In this document: positions 1 to 9,628 of the stretch, one piece after another | Numbering within the stretch: position 1 is the stretch's first letter | Layout: each line of letters opens with the position of its first letter | Assembly (NCBI GenBank): GCA_902776195.1 | Contig: CACYPF010000016.1 | Span: 1 to 49,020 of the forward strand | Length of the DNA stretch: 49,020 bases | Reading direction: 5' to 3' | DNA from: an uncultured Prevotellaceae bacterium | Lineage (GTDB): Bacteria; Bacteroidota; Bacteroidia; Bacteroidales; Bacteroidaceae | Made by a program: the position numbers and the translations under genes | The notes under the pieces: generated by a model | The model's database searches: none | Told to the model about the DNA's origin: nothing | What the model saw: only the letters and a program-made list of their open reading frames with translations

Positions 1-7
1 ATAGTAC

Positions 8-27
8 GTTCTCTTATAAGAGAGAAC
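8..27. repeat. Short hairpin (GTTCTCT/AGAGAAC)
   Basis: A perfect 7-bp inverted repeat, GTTCTCT at 8-14 and AGAGAAC at 21-27, encloses a 6-nt loop. It could be the end of a terminator for a gene left of the window, but there is no following T-run, so its role is open. Confidence 0.4.
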
Positions 28-144
28 TACGTATGGGGCTTGGAGCCTTCACCTCGGAGAATTTTGTATGTCTGTCATGGGAAAGCCTTCCAAGGGTGTC
101 GGGAGCCTTTCCCAAGAGTCGTCCCGATGGCGCCTACGGGGCGT

Positions 145-295
145 GCGGATGGCTCCCAAGACCCTTGGCGATGCTTCCCAAGGGTCTTGGGGATAGTTCC
201 TTTACCCCCAAAGGAATGCCTTGCGTGACTCATAGGAGGCATCGGAGTACACCCATAACAGATATCGGAACAAGTGATAAACTATATCTTTATCA
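145..295 (+). repeat. Dispersed intergenic repeat, copy A
   Basis: This stretch aligns in the same orientation with 31275-31447. The right-hand 44 nt (252-295, starting CCCATAACAGATATCGG) match 31404-31447 at 42 of 44 positions. The left part is similar but more diverged, and copy B is about 20 nt longer. Both copies are intergenic, one before a plus-strand operon and one after another. No open reading frame is conserved between them. Confidence 0.75.
156..190. repeat. Perfect 13-bp inverted repeat in the leader
   Basis: CCAAGACCCTTGG at 156-168 and CCAAGGGTCTTGG at 178-190 are exact reverse complements separated by 9 nt. The hairpin forms the left part of the repeat element at 145-295. The second copy of that element near 31275 has related but rearranged CCCAAGACCCTTGGG-type sequence. 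It may be a structured RNA or a DNA element; there is no U-tract after it. Confidence 0.7.
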
Positions 296-366
296 TGGAG
301 GCTAGTGTCTTCAGCCAAAGAACCAAACGGAAAATAGCCAAACAACCATATTCGACTGAAAAATAT

Positions 367-397
367 TTTGTTTTTCAATGGGTTTTTCATATCTTTG
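367..397 (+). promoter_or_regulatory. Bacteroidetes-type promoter for the 427-7055 operon
   Basis: TTTG at 367-370 and TATCTTTG at 390-397 match the Bacteroidetes -33 (TTTG) and -7 (TAnnTTTG) consensus with a 19-nt spacer. Transcription should start near 403-406, about 20 nt before the ATG at 427. Confidence 0.8.
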
Positions 398-426
398 CCC
401 AATAATTCTACTAAAACGACTGACAG

Positions 427-3400
427 ATGAAGAAGATCATCCTTTACCTGCTAACTCTTTTGCCTATGGCAGTAGCAGCTCAGCCCATCACACAAAAGGA
501 GATGAGCCGCATTTACCAAGAGGTACGAACACCCTATAAATATGGTATGGTGGTGGCACCGACAGACAACTATCACAAGATTGACTGCCCTACCGTCTTC
601 CGTGAGGGAGACAGTTGGTTTATGACATACGTGGTCTATAATGGTAAGGAAGGACTGGACGGACGCGGTTATGAGACATGGCTTGCCAAAAGCGATGACC
701 TGTTACACTGGCAGACACTGGGACGCATCTTGTCTTATAAGGATGACGGCTGGGACATGAACCAGCGAGGCGGTTTTCCCGCTCTCATCGACTGGACGTG
801 GGATGGTTCCTATGCGATTGGGCAATACAAGAAGAACTATTGGATGACCTACATCGGAGGACATGGTACTGGTTACGAAGCGGTACGAGAGCCTCTGAAC
901 ATTGGATTGGCATGGACTGATGGCGACATAACGAAACCTCACGAGTGGCAATCGGGCAACAGTCCTCTTGTCTGTATCACCGACAAGGATGCTCAATGGT
1001 GGGAGAAACTGACGGAATACAAGAGCACTATCTATGAGCTGAAAAGTGACAAACAGAAGGGAAAGGGAAGAAAAAGAGGCGGACTGCCTAAGGGCATCTC
1101 GAAATACCGTTTTATCATGTTCTACAATGCCGGCGGAGTGAATCCTGCCAATAACCTGAAGGCAGAACGCATCGGTATTGCCCTGTCGAATGACTTGAGA
1201 AAATGGAAACGTTACGACGGTAATCCCGTATACTTCCACGAGGCTCCTGGTATCATCACCGGTGATGCCCAGATTGTGAAAATGGGAGATCTATATATCA
1301 TGTTCTATTTCTCTGCCTATAACCCCACCCGCAAATATGCCGCCTATAACACCTTTGCTGTTAGTAGGGATTTGCTGAACTGGCAGGACTGGACAGGACA
1401 GGATCTTATCACACCCTCCAAGTCATATGACGAACTATTTGCCCACAAGAGCTATGTGGTGAAACACAATGGTGTGGTATACCATTTCTACTGTGCCGTC
1501 AACAATGACCAACAGCGCGGCATTGCTGTTGCCACCAGCGTTCCCATGGGGCGAAGTGATGTACGATTCCCCGAGCCGGAAGCAAAGGGACGCCGTGCCA
1601 TAACAAGCCTCAACGATGGTTGGACCGCCTCCTGTTCTGAAGGACGAGACATGACAGCAACAAACGTGACAATCCCCCACAACTTTGACGACTATTACGG
1701 CTACAGACAACTTCGACATGGTAATTTACATGGCAGTGCGACATATCACAAGATGTTCACCACCACAAAACAAAAAGGCAAGCGTTATTTCCTCCAGTTC
1801 GAGGGCGTAGGCACTTATGCCACAGTGACTCTCAACGGACATAAATATCCTCAAGAACTGGTAGGTCGCACAGTATGGACACTTGACGTGACAGATCGTC
1901 TGAAGGACGGTGAGAACCAACTTCGAGTGGATGTTGACCATCCTGCCATGCAGACAGCCTCTCCATGGGTCTGTGGAGGATGCAGCAGTGAATGGGGGTT
2001 CTCGGAAGGCAGTCAACCCTTCGGTATTTTCCGTCCTGTCAGTCTGATAGAGACTGATGAGATACGTATCGAGCCTTTCGGTGTCCACATCTGGAACAAT
2101 GCCGCATGTGACTCCGTATTCATTGAGACAGAGGTACGCAACTATAGCAAGGAGACACAGACTGTAGAACTCGTTCAAAAATTCTCTCTTTCCAGTGGCA
2201 AGCAAGTATTCCGCCATGCAGAACCTGTGACCATCAAAGCTGGTGACAGTAAGACCTACTACTATGCCGAAAAGATAGAGAATGCTCATCGCTGGAGTCT
2301 CGATGACCCATATCTATATACACTAACCACGATGATCAAGCGGGCGATTATTGCCCAAGGAACAGAGAAATCCCAAACAGGCAGCAAGATTGAGACTGTT
2401 GATGAGGTACGCACACCTTTTGGCATTCGAAGCATTTCATGGCCAGTACACAGGAAGGATGGTGACCATCGTTTCTTGTTGAATGGTCAGCCTGTATTTA
2501 TCAACGGTACCTGTGAGTATGAGCATCTCCTTGGCAGTAGTCATGCTTTCTCAAATGAACAGATTCGCTCGAGAGTAAAACAGATCGTCAATGGAGGTTT
2601 CAATGCCATTCGTGAAGCGCATCAGCCTCATCACCTGCTTTACCAACAGTTATGCGATGAACAAGGAATTCTCTTCTGGAGTCAGTTCTCAGCGCATATA
2701 TGGTATGACACACATCGGTTCCGCAATAACTTCAAGCGTCTGCTTGTCAGATGGATCAAAGAACGACGCAACTCACCATCTGTCATCCTTTGGGGATTAC
2801 AGAATGAGAGTGTGCTACCCAAGAAATTTGCGGAAGAGTGCAGTAACATCATCAGGCAACTCGATCCTACCTGCCGTGACCAGCGTGCCATCACTACCTG
2901 CAATGGTGGAGAGGGAACTGACTGGAATGTCATCCAGAACTGGAGTGGTACTTACGGCGGTTCTGCAGAGAACTATGACAAAGAACTGAAACAGCCAGAG
3001 CAACTTCTGAATGGTGAATATGGAGCATGGCGTACCATCGACCTACATGGTAATGCCAAATACAGCGAAGAGTCATTTACCTCACTTCTTGAGACGAAAG
3101 CACGTCTCGCCTATCAGGCGAAAGACAGTGTCTGCGGACATTTCCAGTGGATATTCAACTCACATGACAACCCTGGGCGCATACAACCTGACGGTGCTCT
3201 GAGACGTATCGACAAGATAGGTCCTATCAACTACAAGGGACTCGTCACCACATGGGAGGAGCCTACCTCCGCCTACTATATGTACCGACATCTCTTAAAG
3301 AACGAGAAAGTCTCCGAGAATACAGCGCTTCCCACTGCCGCTGACCGTAATAAAGACCTTCTGAAAGGGGCTGCAGACTATAACTACCTATATCGCATCA

Positions 3401-4341
3401 ACTGCGGTGGTGATGCATTTGTAGACGAGTTCGGACAACAATGGCAGGCTGACGACACCCTATTCAGTCATTCATGGGGTCAGGACTTTGAGGGTATCAG
3501 TGCCTTACAGGCTTCTCAACGCCATATCACCACCGACATCAGAGGCACCAAGAGTGACCAGTTGTTCCAATACTTCCGCTTTGGCCGGCATCGTCTGTGG
3601 TATGACCTCCCCGTTCCTAATGGTGACTACCGTATAGAACTATATTTCGTGGAACCATGGCACGGACGTTATGCATCAGAGACTGCCGATTATGAAGGAC
3701 TGCGAATCTTTGATGTCTCTGTGAATGACAAGAAGGTTGTCGATGACCTTGACCCGTGGGCGGAAGCAGGCTACTGTGGTTCCCTGAAGCGTGTCGTTTA
3801 TACTAAAGTCCAAAAAGGGAAAATAAGGATCTCCTTCCCTGAGGTAAAGGCAGGACAAGCTGTCATCTGCGGTATTGCTATAGCCTCTAAAGAAGCAAGT
3901 GTTCCTAACACATCTACAGCTCCTGATAATTTGATGTCATGGCATGCGCTAGACACGGACACGATAGCCAAACTTCCTAAAGAACTATTACCAGCAGACA
4001 CGGAGGCACGTCCTGCTTCCGTTTATGAGCCTGTCAAGGGAAAGGCGAAAGGTAAACTATCCACTGATACTGGTACTACTTTCATCATCACACCCGGTCT
4101 TGGACAAGAGTACGCCTTGCGTTTCCGTTACAAGAACACTACTGGTGATGCCATCCCTGTCCGTATGACCATCACTGACTCAAAGGGTGCCGTATTGGTA
4201 GACCGTGACGTGACATTCCCGCCAACACCGAATAAATGGAAAATGCTCTCAACGACTACAGGTACCCAGATCAATGCCGGTACATATAAGTTAAAGATGG
4301 AAACAGAACAAATAGAATTTAAAGAACTTGAAGTACAATGA
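427..4341 (+). CDS. Secreted fusion: five-bladed propeller GH-like domain, GH2, malectin-like
   Basis: A 1304-residue protein with a signal peptide (MKKIILYLLTLLPMAVAAQ). Residues about 30-390 resemble a GH43/GH32-like five-bladed beta-propeller. Residues about 400-960 are a GH2 enzyme with jelly-roll, Ig-like and TIM-barrel domains; the likely acid/base is E794 (LWGLQNES) and the likely nucleophile E864 (LNGEYGAW). From about 989 to 1150 a malectin-like sugar-binding domain begins LYRINCGGDAFVDEFG, followed by a C-terminal beta-rich module. Family knowledge: the Bacteroides rhamnogalacturonan II system contains a propeller GH137 fused to a GH2, so this may be a functional counterpart, but I cannot show that the propeller is GH137. 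It is translationally coupled to the next gene by ATGA and probably periplasmic. The linkage cleaved is not determined. Confidence 0.85.
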   Translation: MKKIILYLLTLLPMAVAAQPITQKEMSRIYQEVRTPYKYGMVVAPTDNYHKIDCPTVFREGDSWFMTYVVYNGKEGLDGRGYETWLAKSDDLLHWQTLGRILSYKDDGWDMNQRGGFPALIDWTWDGSYAIGQYKKNYWMTYIGGHGTGYEAVREPLNIGLAWTDGDITKPHEWQSGNSPLVCITDKDAQWWEKLTEYKSTIYELKSDKQKGKGRKRGGLPKGISKYRFIMFYNAGGVNPANNLKAERIGIALSNDLRKWKRYDGNPVYFHEAPGIITGDAQIVKMGDLYIMFYFSAYNPTRKYAAYNTFAVSRDLLNWQDWTGQDLITPSKSYDELFAHKSYVVKHNGVVYHFYCAVNNDQQRGIAVATSVPMGRSDVRFPEPEAKGRRAITSLNDGWTASCSEGRDMTATNVTIPHNFDDYYGYRQLRHGNLHGSATYHKMFTTTKQKGKRYFLQFEGVGTYATVTLNGHKYPQELVGRTVWTLDVTDRLKDGENQLRVDVDHPAMQTASPWVCGGCSSEWGFSEGSQPFGIFRPVSLIETDEIRIEPFGVHIWNNAACDSVFIETEVRNYSKETQTVELVQKFSLSSGKQVFRHAEPVTIKAGDSKTYYYAEKIENAHRWSLDDPYLYTLTTMIKRAIIAQGTEKSQTGSKIETVDEVRTPFGIRSISWPVHRKDGDHRFLLNGQPVFINGTCEYEHLLGSSHAFSNEQIRSRVKQIVNGGFNAIREAHQPHHLLYQQLCDEQGILFWSQFSAHIWYDTHRFRNNFKRLLVRWIKERRNSPSVILWGLQNESVLPKKFAEECSNIIRQLDPTCRDQRAITTCNGGEGTDWNVIQNWSGTYGGSAENYDKELKQPEQLLNGEYGAWRTIDLHGNAKYSEESFTSLLETKARLAYQAKDSVCGHFQWIFNSHDNPGRIQPDGALRRIDKIGPINYKGLVTTWEEPTSAYYMYRHLLKNEKVSENTALPTAADRNKDLLKGAADYNYLYRINCGGDAFVDEFGQQWQADDTLFSHSWGQDFEGISALQASQRHITTDIRGTKSDQLFQYFRFGRHRLWYDLPVPNGDYRIELYFVEPWHGRYASETADYEGLRIFDVSVNDKKVVDDLDPWAEAGYCGSLKRVVYTKVQKGKIRISFPEVKAGQAVICGIAIASKEASVPNTSTAPDNLMSWHALDTDTIAKLPKELLPADTEARPASVYEPVKGKAKGKLSTDTGTTFIITPGLGQEYALRFRYKNTTGDAIPVRMTITDSKGAVLVDRDVTFPPTPNKWKMLSTTTGTQINAGTYKLKMETEQIEFKELEVQ

Positions 4342-7055
4342 GAACTGTCATTATATCGCTATGTTCCCTGTGCTGCCTGTCTATTTCCGCCCAACAGGAA
4401 CACCACGACTGGGAAGACAACCACGTGTTGCAGATAAACCGTGAACCAGCACGGGCATATTTCATTCCTTATGGAGAGAAGGCGGGTGACCGCATGCTGT
4501 CACTGAATGGAGATTGGAAGTTCCGTTGGACAAAGACCCCCGAGGAGCGTATCAAAGACTTCTTCCGCACGGACTACGACACCTCAGGATGGAAAACGCT
4601 TGCTGTTCCTGCCAACTGGGAAGTCAACGGCTATGGCACCCCCATCTATATCTCTGCCGGTTATCCTTTCAAGATTGACCCTCCCTATGTCATGAGAGAG
4701 CCCAAGAAAGAATGGACAACCTATGAGGAGCGTAATCCTACCGGACAGTACAAAAGGACATTCACCTTGCCTGACGGATGGCAAGAAGGTCAGACATTCC
4801 TCCGTTTCGAGGGCGTCATGAGTGCTTTCTACGTATGGATTAATGGAGAGAGAGTCGGTTACAGTCAAGGCTCTATGGAACCGTCGGAGTTTAACGTCAC
4901 CCCATATATCAAGAAAGGAGTCAACCAGATTGCCATCGAGGTTTATAAATACTCAGATGGCTCTTATCTGGAAGATCAGGACTTCTGGCGCTTTGGCGGT
5001 ATTCATCGGGACGTGCTCCTGTATCATACTCCCGATGTCCGTCTAAGAGATATTGCCTTACGAGCATCCATGGACGGTGTATTGCAGATGAACCCACAAT
5101 TCTCGGTCTTCGACGATGAGACAGGTGACGACTATCGTCTCGTTGCCACATTGCAAGATGGCAACCGCCCCATAGGTACCGACACCGTCGCAGCAATTGA
5201 AGTCCTTGACCGTGCTCACAAGGCTTCCCGCATGAATGAATGGTATCCACAACGTGGTTATCGTAAGTTTAACCGTATGGAGATAAAAGTCAACAACCCG
5301 CATCTGTGGAGTGTTGAAAGTCCTTACCTCTATACCCTCTGTCTGCAACTACAAAAAGGCGACGGTACTATCGTTGAACAAGTTACTCAGAAAGTGGGTT
5401 TCCGTACCATTCGCATAGAAGACGGACAGTTACTTATTAATGGACAGCCCATCAAGATACGAGGCGTTAATCGTCATGAGCACGATCCCCATAAAGCACG
5501 TGTGATGACAGAGGAGCTGATGATCAAGGATCTGAAACTGATGAAGGCTGCACATATCAATGCCGTAAGATTATCACATTATCCCAACTGTCCCCGGTGG
5601 TATGAGCTCTGTGACTCGATGGGTATGTATGTGATGGATGAGGCAGACTGCGAGACTCATGGTCTGCGTGGGACACTGGCATCGACACCAGATTGGGGAG
5701 ATGCCTTCCTTGACAGAGCTATCCGCATGGCAGAACGCGACAAGAATCACCCTAGTATCATTTTCTGGAGTCTTGGCAACGAGAGTGGCTACGGTCCTAA
5801 CCAAGCTGCCATGTCAGCATGGCTCCATGAGTTCGACCCCACCCGTCCTGTCCATTACGAAGGAGCACAAGGACTCCCCGACCCTTCAACGGTTGATGTC
5901 ATCTCTCGTTTCTATCCCCGTGTGATGCAAGAATATCTGAACCCAGGTATTCCTGAAGGCTCAGATCAGGAACGCGCTGAGAATGCCCGTTGGGAGCGTT
6001 TGTTGGAAATTGCCCAGCGAGAAGGTGACCGCTGTACTTGGGTAGGTTCTGATGGCGGACCACGTCCTGTCCTGACCAGTGAGTACGCCCATTGTATGGG
6101 TAATGCCTTGGGTAACTTCAAGGAATACTGGGATGAGATCAACTCCAACAAACGGATGCTTGGTGGCTTTATCTGGGACTGGGTAGACCAAGGTATCATC
6201 AAAGACGGAAAGGTTCTCTATGGCGGAGACTTTGGTGACAAGCCCAACCTACACGCCTTCTGCATGAATGGTGTCGTGATGAGTGACCGTACCCTGACCC
6301 CCAAATATTATGAGGTACAAGCAGTTTATGGCAATGGTCCAGAGGTAAAGGTGAACACACAGAAGCCAAAAGCCCTGAAAACAAAAACTCTTTCGCCAGG
6401 AATCAGACAGATAATGTCTGCCGTCAAGCCGCAAGTCTTCCGTGCCCCTACGGATAACGACAAGAGTTTCGGCAACTGGTTAGCGAAAGACTGGAAACGC
6501 TGTGGTCTCGATACGCTAACGATTCCTATGACGATGAAGCAGAATGGGAATGAGTTGACCTTCACCTTCACGATTCCTGACGGTCTGCCACCACTTCCCC
6601 GTGTAGGTATTGTCATGGAGTTACCCCGTGATTATGAGCAACTGGCATGGTATGGACGAGGACCTTGGGACAACTACCCAGACCGAAAGCAATCCTGTCC
6701 GATAGGATGGTGGAAGTCAACAGTCAGTGAGCAATATGTCCACTATCCCCGTCCGCAAGACTCAGGAAACCATGAAGAGTGTACCCTTGTGGAACTGAAG
6801 ACGAAGAAAGGAAAAGGTATACGGATTGAGGCTGTCGATGTCCCATTCTCGTTCTCCGCCCTTCCCTATTCCGCCCCCTATCTGGCAAGCAAGACACATG
6901 ATTATGAGTTGCAAGATCAAGGAAAAGTATATCTGTCTATAGACTGTGCGGTGATGGGGTTAGGAAACAGTAGTTGTGGACCTGGAGTACTCAAGAAGTA
7001 CACCGTGCCCACAACGCCTCAAACCTTACGGATTCGTATATTGCCTATTGAATAG
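4338..7055 (+). CDS. GH2 beta-galactosidase-like enzyme (LacZ type), shortened in the middle
   Basis: A 905-residue LacZ-type GH2 with a signal peptide (MRTVIISLCSLCCLSISAQ). Sugar-binding jelly roll about 45-220, Ig-like domain 225-335, TIM barrel about 337-640 with NRHEHDP, acid/base E482 (WSLGNESG) and nucleophile E582 (TSEYAHCMGN), then the beta-galactosidase small-chain domain with WYGRGPWDNYPDR near residue 772. LacZ-type enzymes are usually 1000-1100 residues. Here YYEVQAVYGN is followed within about 40 residues by VFRAPTDND, so most of domain 4 and the start of domain 5 appear missing without a frameshift. The start overlaps the previous gene by 4 nt. It is expected to release beta-galactose or a related beta-sugar in the periplasm. 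Its end lies 6 nt from the converging symporter gene. Confidence 0.9.
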   Translation: MRTVIISLCSLCCLSISAQQEHHDWEDNHVLQINREPARAYFIPYGEKAGDRMLSLNGDWKFRWTKTPEERIKDFFRTDYDTSGWKTLAVPANWEVNGYGTPIYISAGYPFKIDPPYVMREPKKEWTTYEERNPTGQYKRTFTLPDGWQEGQTFLRFEGVMSAFYVWINGERVGYSQGSMEPSEFNVTPYIKKGVNQIAIEVYKYSDGSYLEDQDFWRFGGIHRDVLLYHTPDVRLRDIALRASMDGVLQMNPQFSVFDDETGDDYRLVATLQDGNRPIGTDTVAAIEVLDRAHKASRMNEWYPQRGYRKFNRMEIKVNNPHLWSVESPYLYTLCLQLQKGDGTIVEQVTQKVGFRTIRIEDGQLLINGQPIKIRGVNRHEHDPHKARVMTEELMIKDLKLMKAAHINAVRLSHYPNCPRWYELCDSMGMYVMDEADCETHGLRGTLASTPDWGDAFLDRAIRMAERDKNHPSIIFWSLGNESGYGPNQAAMSAWLHEFDPTRPVHYEGAQGLPDPSTVDVISRFYPRVMQEYLNPGIPEGSDQERAENARWERLLEIAQREGDRCTWVGSDGGPRPVLTSEYAHCMGNALGNFKEYWDEINSNKRMLGGFIWDWVDQGIIKDGKVLYGGDFGDKPNLHAFCMNGVVMSDRTLTPKYYEVQAVYGNGPEVKVNTQKPKALKTKTLSPGIRQIMSAVKPQVFRAPTDNDKSFGNWLAKDWKRCGLDTLTIPMTMKQNGNELTFTFTIPDGLPPLPRVGIVMELPRDYEQLAWYGRGPWDNYPDRKQSCPIGWWKSTVSEQYVHYPRPQDSGNHEECTLVELKTKKGKGIRIEAVDVPFSFSALPYSAPYLASKTHDYELQDQGKVYLSIDCAVMGLGNSSCGPGVLKKYTVPTTPQTLRIRILPIE

Positions 7056-7061
7056 TTCTGA

Positions 7062-8579
7062 TTATTTCCTACCTGTCTGATAGAGCCATGTGGTGAGGAA
7101 ACCCACCAGGAATATCACGGTGGTACCCAGGACGATAGCAAGATAGGGATGCAGATGCGGACCTGGCAACGACCACATCGAGGCAAGGGATATCCATGCG
7201 ATGACAAGAATGCCAGCCACACAACCCAGGAGAGCACCGAAGCGGTTGATCTTCTGGGGGATGCACCCTAACAAGAACAATCCCAGCATACCACCTGAGA
7301 AGATACTTGACAGCGTCCACCACGCATCGATGATGCTCTCTACACTAAGCATAGCAATAGCGACACACGCTCCTAACAGTCCCACCCCGAAACTGCTCAA
7401 TCTGACGATGGCAAGTTCCAGTTTCTGATGCTTGTGATGGTCATTCGGATCATGGTGACGAAGATGGTCAGCCACACTGCGCGCCTTGAGGAAGAAAGGA
7501 CGAATGTAATCAGTCAGTATGATTGTGGCAGCTGAGGTCACACTGGTAGACACCGTACTCATTCCAGCTGCGAAGATGGATGCTATCAACAGACCACGCA
7601 GTCCGACGGGCAAGCCATTGACGATAAAATAAGGGAATACGTAATCTGGTTTCTCTGCTATTTCCGAAGGTAACGCAGCGACCCCTGCCTCATAATAGGA
7701 ATACAATGCTGAACCTATCAGGAAGAACAATGCAGAAACAGGAATAAAGAGATAACCTCCAAAGAGTGCTGAGAATTTCGCATCTTTATCAGTCTTTGCC
7801 GCATGATAACGCTGCACATAGTTCTGGTCGATACCATAGTTCTGCAAGTTAATAAAGATACCATAAATCAAACACACCCAGAATGTAGAAGTTGTCAAGT
7901 CTGAGGTGAAAGCACCCAGTGAGAATTTATTTCCTTCCGGTGAGTTCATGGCAAGTTCAAAAGTCTGCATAGGACCTTCCGGCATGGAGAACATCAGAAT
8001 TCCAAGACATAGGATTGCGCCACCGATCAAGATGATTCCCTGGATAGCATCAGCCCAGATGACAGCCTTCAGTCCTCCTAACATCGAATAGATGATGATA
8101 GCGACAGACGTGGTGATAATCACCACATGCAGGTTCCATCCCATAAGGATATACATCGGGACAGCAAGTAGATAAAGGATACTACCCATACGTGCTATCT
8201 GGGTTAGCAGATAACATGCCGAAGCGTAAAGACGTGCCCATGCCCCGAATTTCTCTTCCAGGAAGGTATAGGCAGACACAGAGCCACTATGCCGATAGAA
8301 CGGAACGAAGTACTTAGCGGCAAAATAACTCGCAATAGGGATAGACAGGGAAAAGACGAAAGCATTCCAGTCAGCGGCAAAAGCCTTCCCCGGATAACCT
8401 ATGTAGCTGATACTCGACACGTAGGTGGCAAAAATGCTCATACCTACGACCCAACCAGGAATAGAATGACCTGCTGACGTAAACTCATCAGCCGACCCTC
8501 CTTTCTTATAGAAAGAACAGCCGAACACCACCACGCCCAGGGTGAATACCAGAAAGACGATAAAATCTATCGTTTGCAT
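7062..8579 (-). CDS. Sodium:solute symporter (SSS family)
   Basis: A 505-residue inner-membrane protein with about 13-14 hydrophobic helices. SSS-family signatures include the N-terminal helix followed by SADEFTSAGHSIPGWVVGMS, the ATYVSSISYIGYPG sodium-site region and LGGLKAVIWADAIQ. The family imports sugars, sialic acids, amino acids or other small organic solutes with Na+. It lies 3 nt downstream of the 2-keto-acid aldolase on the same strand, so it probably imports that enzyme's substrate or a precursor. The sequence does not fix the solute. NanT/SiaT-like sialic acid or acidic-sugar transport is a reasonable possibility. Confidence 0.9.
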   Translation of the reverse strand: MQTIDFIVFLVFTLGVVVFGCSFYKKGGSADEFTSAGHSIPGWVVGMSIFATYVSSISYIGYPGKAFAADWNAFVFSLSIPIASYFAAKYFVPFYRHSGSVSAYTFLEEKFGAWARLYASACYLLTQIARMGSILYLLAVPMYILMGWNLHVVIITTSVAIIIYSMLGGLKAVIWADAIQGIILIGGAILCLGILMFSMPEGPMQTFELAMNSPEGNKFSLGAFTSDLTTSTFWVCLIYGIFINLQNYGIDQNYVQRYHAAKTDKDAKFSALFGGYLFIPVSALFFLIGSALYSYYEAGVAALPSEIAEKPDYVFPYFIVNGLPVGLRGLLIASIFAAGMSTVSTSVTSAATIILTDYIRPFFLKARSVADHLRHHDPNDHHKHQKLELAIVRLSSFGVGLLGACVAIAMLSVESIIDAWWTLSSIFSGGMLGLFLLGCIPQKINRFGALLGCVAGILVIAWISLASMWSLPGPHLHPYLAIVLGTTVIFLVGFLTTWLYQTGRK

Positions 8580-8582
8580 AGG

Positions 8583-9515
8583 CTATATTTTCAGCTTACC
8601 ATTCTCAATAGGAAGAGCGGCAAGTGCCTGACGGATCTTCTCACGCTCAGGCTCATTGAACTTATAGAATGGTGATGCTACGAAGTCGTCATTGATAATA
8701 CCCAGCAAAGAGAGCGCACATTTCAGTCCTTTCAGGTAACTGGACCCATGCTTGCCAACCGTATATATACTTGTTGATATCTGCATGATATACTGCTGTA
8801 ATTGGCGGACACGAGTCAAGTCTCCTGAACGAGCGGCATCATACATTGCCACATATAACTCCGGGAACATATTTGCTCCGCCATTGATACCGCCATGCGC
8901 ACCCAGCAACACACACTCACCGGTAATCTCTTCCGGACCTACCAGCATCGCAAAATCAGGACGCTCCTGCATCTTATACATCACGGACTGGAAATAAACA
9001 GCATTAGCGCTGGAGTCCTTGAAACCTATCACTTGATGGTTCTGAGCAATACGACGCACCGTATCTGGGGCAAAGCTCACTTTCACATGTGACGGCATAT
9101 TGTAAAGGAAGACGGGAAGCGGAAGCTGTGGTACCAGTTCCTCATAGAACTGAGCCAGCTCAGGCTGTCCTGTGGCAAAATAGTATGGAGGGGCAGAGAC
9201 AACACCGTCAGCACCACACTCCGCAGCTACTTTAGCGAGCTTAATACTCTCCACTATGCTGGTGTCGGTGATACATGCGAGCAGTGGCAGCCTACCTCTG
9301 TTGATACGGCATGCCTCCTTGATCATCTGTTTGCGTACGTCATAACTCAGACTCTGCTCTTCACCTGTAGTACCAAGGATGAAGAGTCCATGAACACCGC
9401 CTGCGATAAGATGCTCTATCAGTCGTTCAAGGCTCTCAATATCAAGCGTCTCATTATCTTTTAAAGGGGTCACTAAGGGCGGAATGATTCCGCTAAGAGG
9501 TTTGTTTTGTATCAT
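8583..9515 (-). CDS. 2-keto-acid aldolase/lyase of the DapA/NanA superfamily
   Basis: A 310-residue cytoplasmic class I aldolase with no signal peptide. The (beta/alpha)8 family markers are LGTTGEEQSL near residue 48, Tyr138 (FLYNMPSH) and the Schiff-base Lys166 (IGFKDSS). True dihydrodipicolinate synthase keeps an arginine just after the tyrosine motif; here PSHVKVSF takes that place, so lysine biosynthesis is unlikely. Possible substrates are N-acetylneuraminate, 2-keto-3-deoxy-gluconate-type or deoxy-rhamnonate-type acids, or other pectin-derived keto-deoxy sugars. It forms an operon with the symporter 3 nt downstream and is divergent from the operon starting at 9629. Confidence 0.88.
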   Translation of the reverse strand: MIQNKPLSGIIPPLVTPLKDNETLDIESLERLIEHLIAGGVHGLFILGTTGEEQSLSYDVRKQMIKEACRINRGRLPLLACITDTSIVESIKLAKVAAECGADGVVSAPPYYFATGQPELAQFYEELVPQLPLPVFLYNMPSHVKVSFAPDTVRRIAQNHQVIGFKDSSANAVYFQSVMYKMQERPDFAMLVGPEEITGECVLLGAHGGINGGANMFPELYVAMYDAARSGDLTRVRQLQQYIMQISTSIYTVGKHGSSYLKGLKCALSLLGIINDDFVASPFYKFNEPEREKIRQALAALPIENGKLKI

Positions 9516-9628
9516 CTTCTTTATTCATTTGGTTTCTAATAAGACGACAGAGACTCCGATTTGTAACGAGTCAGAGGGTTACAAAACACCCTCAAAAGAG
9601 TCCTAATAATATAAATAAGGTAGAGAAT
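9516..9628. promoter_or_regulatory. Divergent intergenic region with an 8-bp dyad
   Basis: This 113-bp gap serves two divergent operons. It contains a perfect inverted repeat TTTGTAAC (9560-9567) and GTTACAAA (9578-9585) separated by 10 nt, centred between the two start codons, a plausible operator for a shared regulator. I found no clean TAnnTTTG match on either strand, so the promoters may be weak or activator-dependent. Confidence 0.5.

Larger units (their letters stand above)
1..426. other. Non-coding leader region upstream of the first GH operon
   Basis: I see no credible gene here. The short open frames are low-complexity and give no recognisable protein. The stretch holds a hairpin at 8-27, a perfect 13-bp inverted repeat at 156-190, a repeat element at 145-295 whose second copy lies near 31275-31447, and a Bacteroidetes-type promoter at 367-397. 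The predicted transcript start lies about 20-25 nt before the ATG at 427, so the leader of the first gene would be very short and the repeat element would not be transcribed from this promoter. Confidence 0.7.

Noticed and set aside
8583-9515. Annotation as dapA
   Set aside because: The arginine that binds aspartate semialdehyde in DapA is missing and the gene is paired with a sugar-type symporter.
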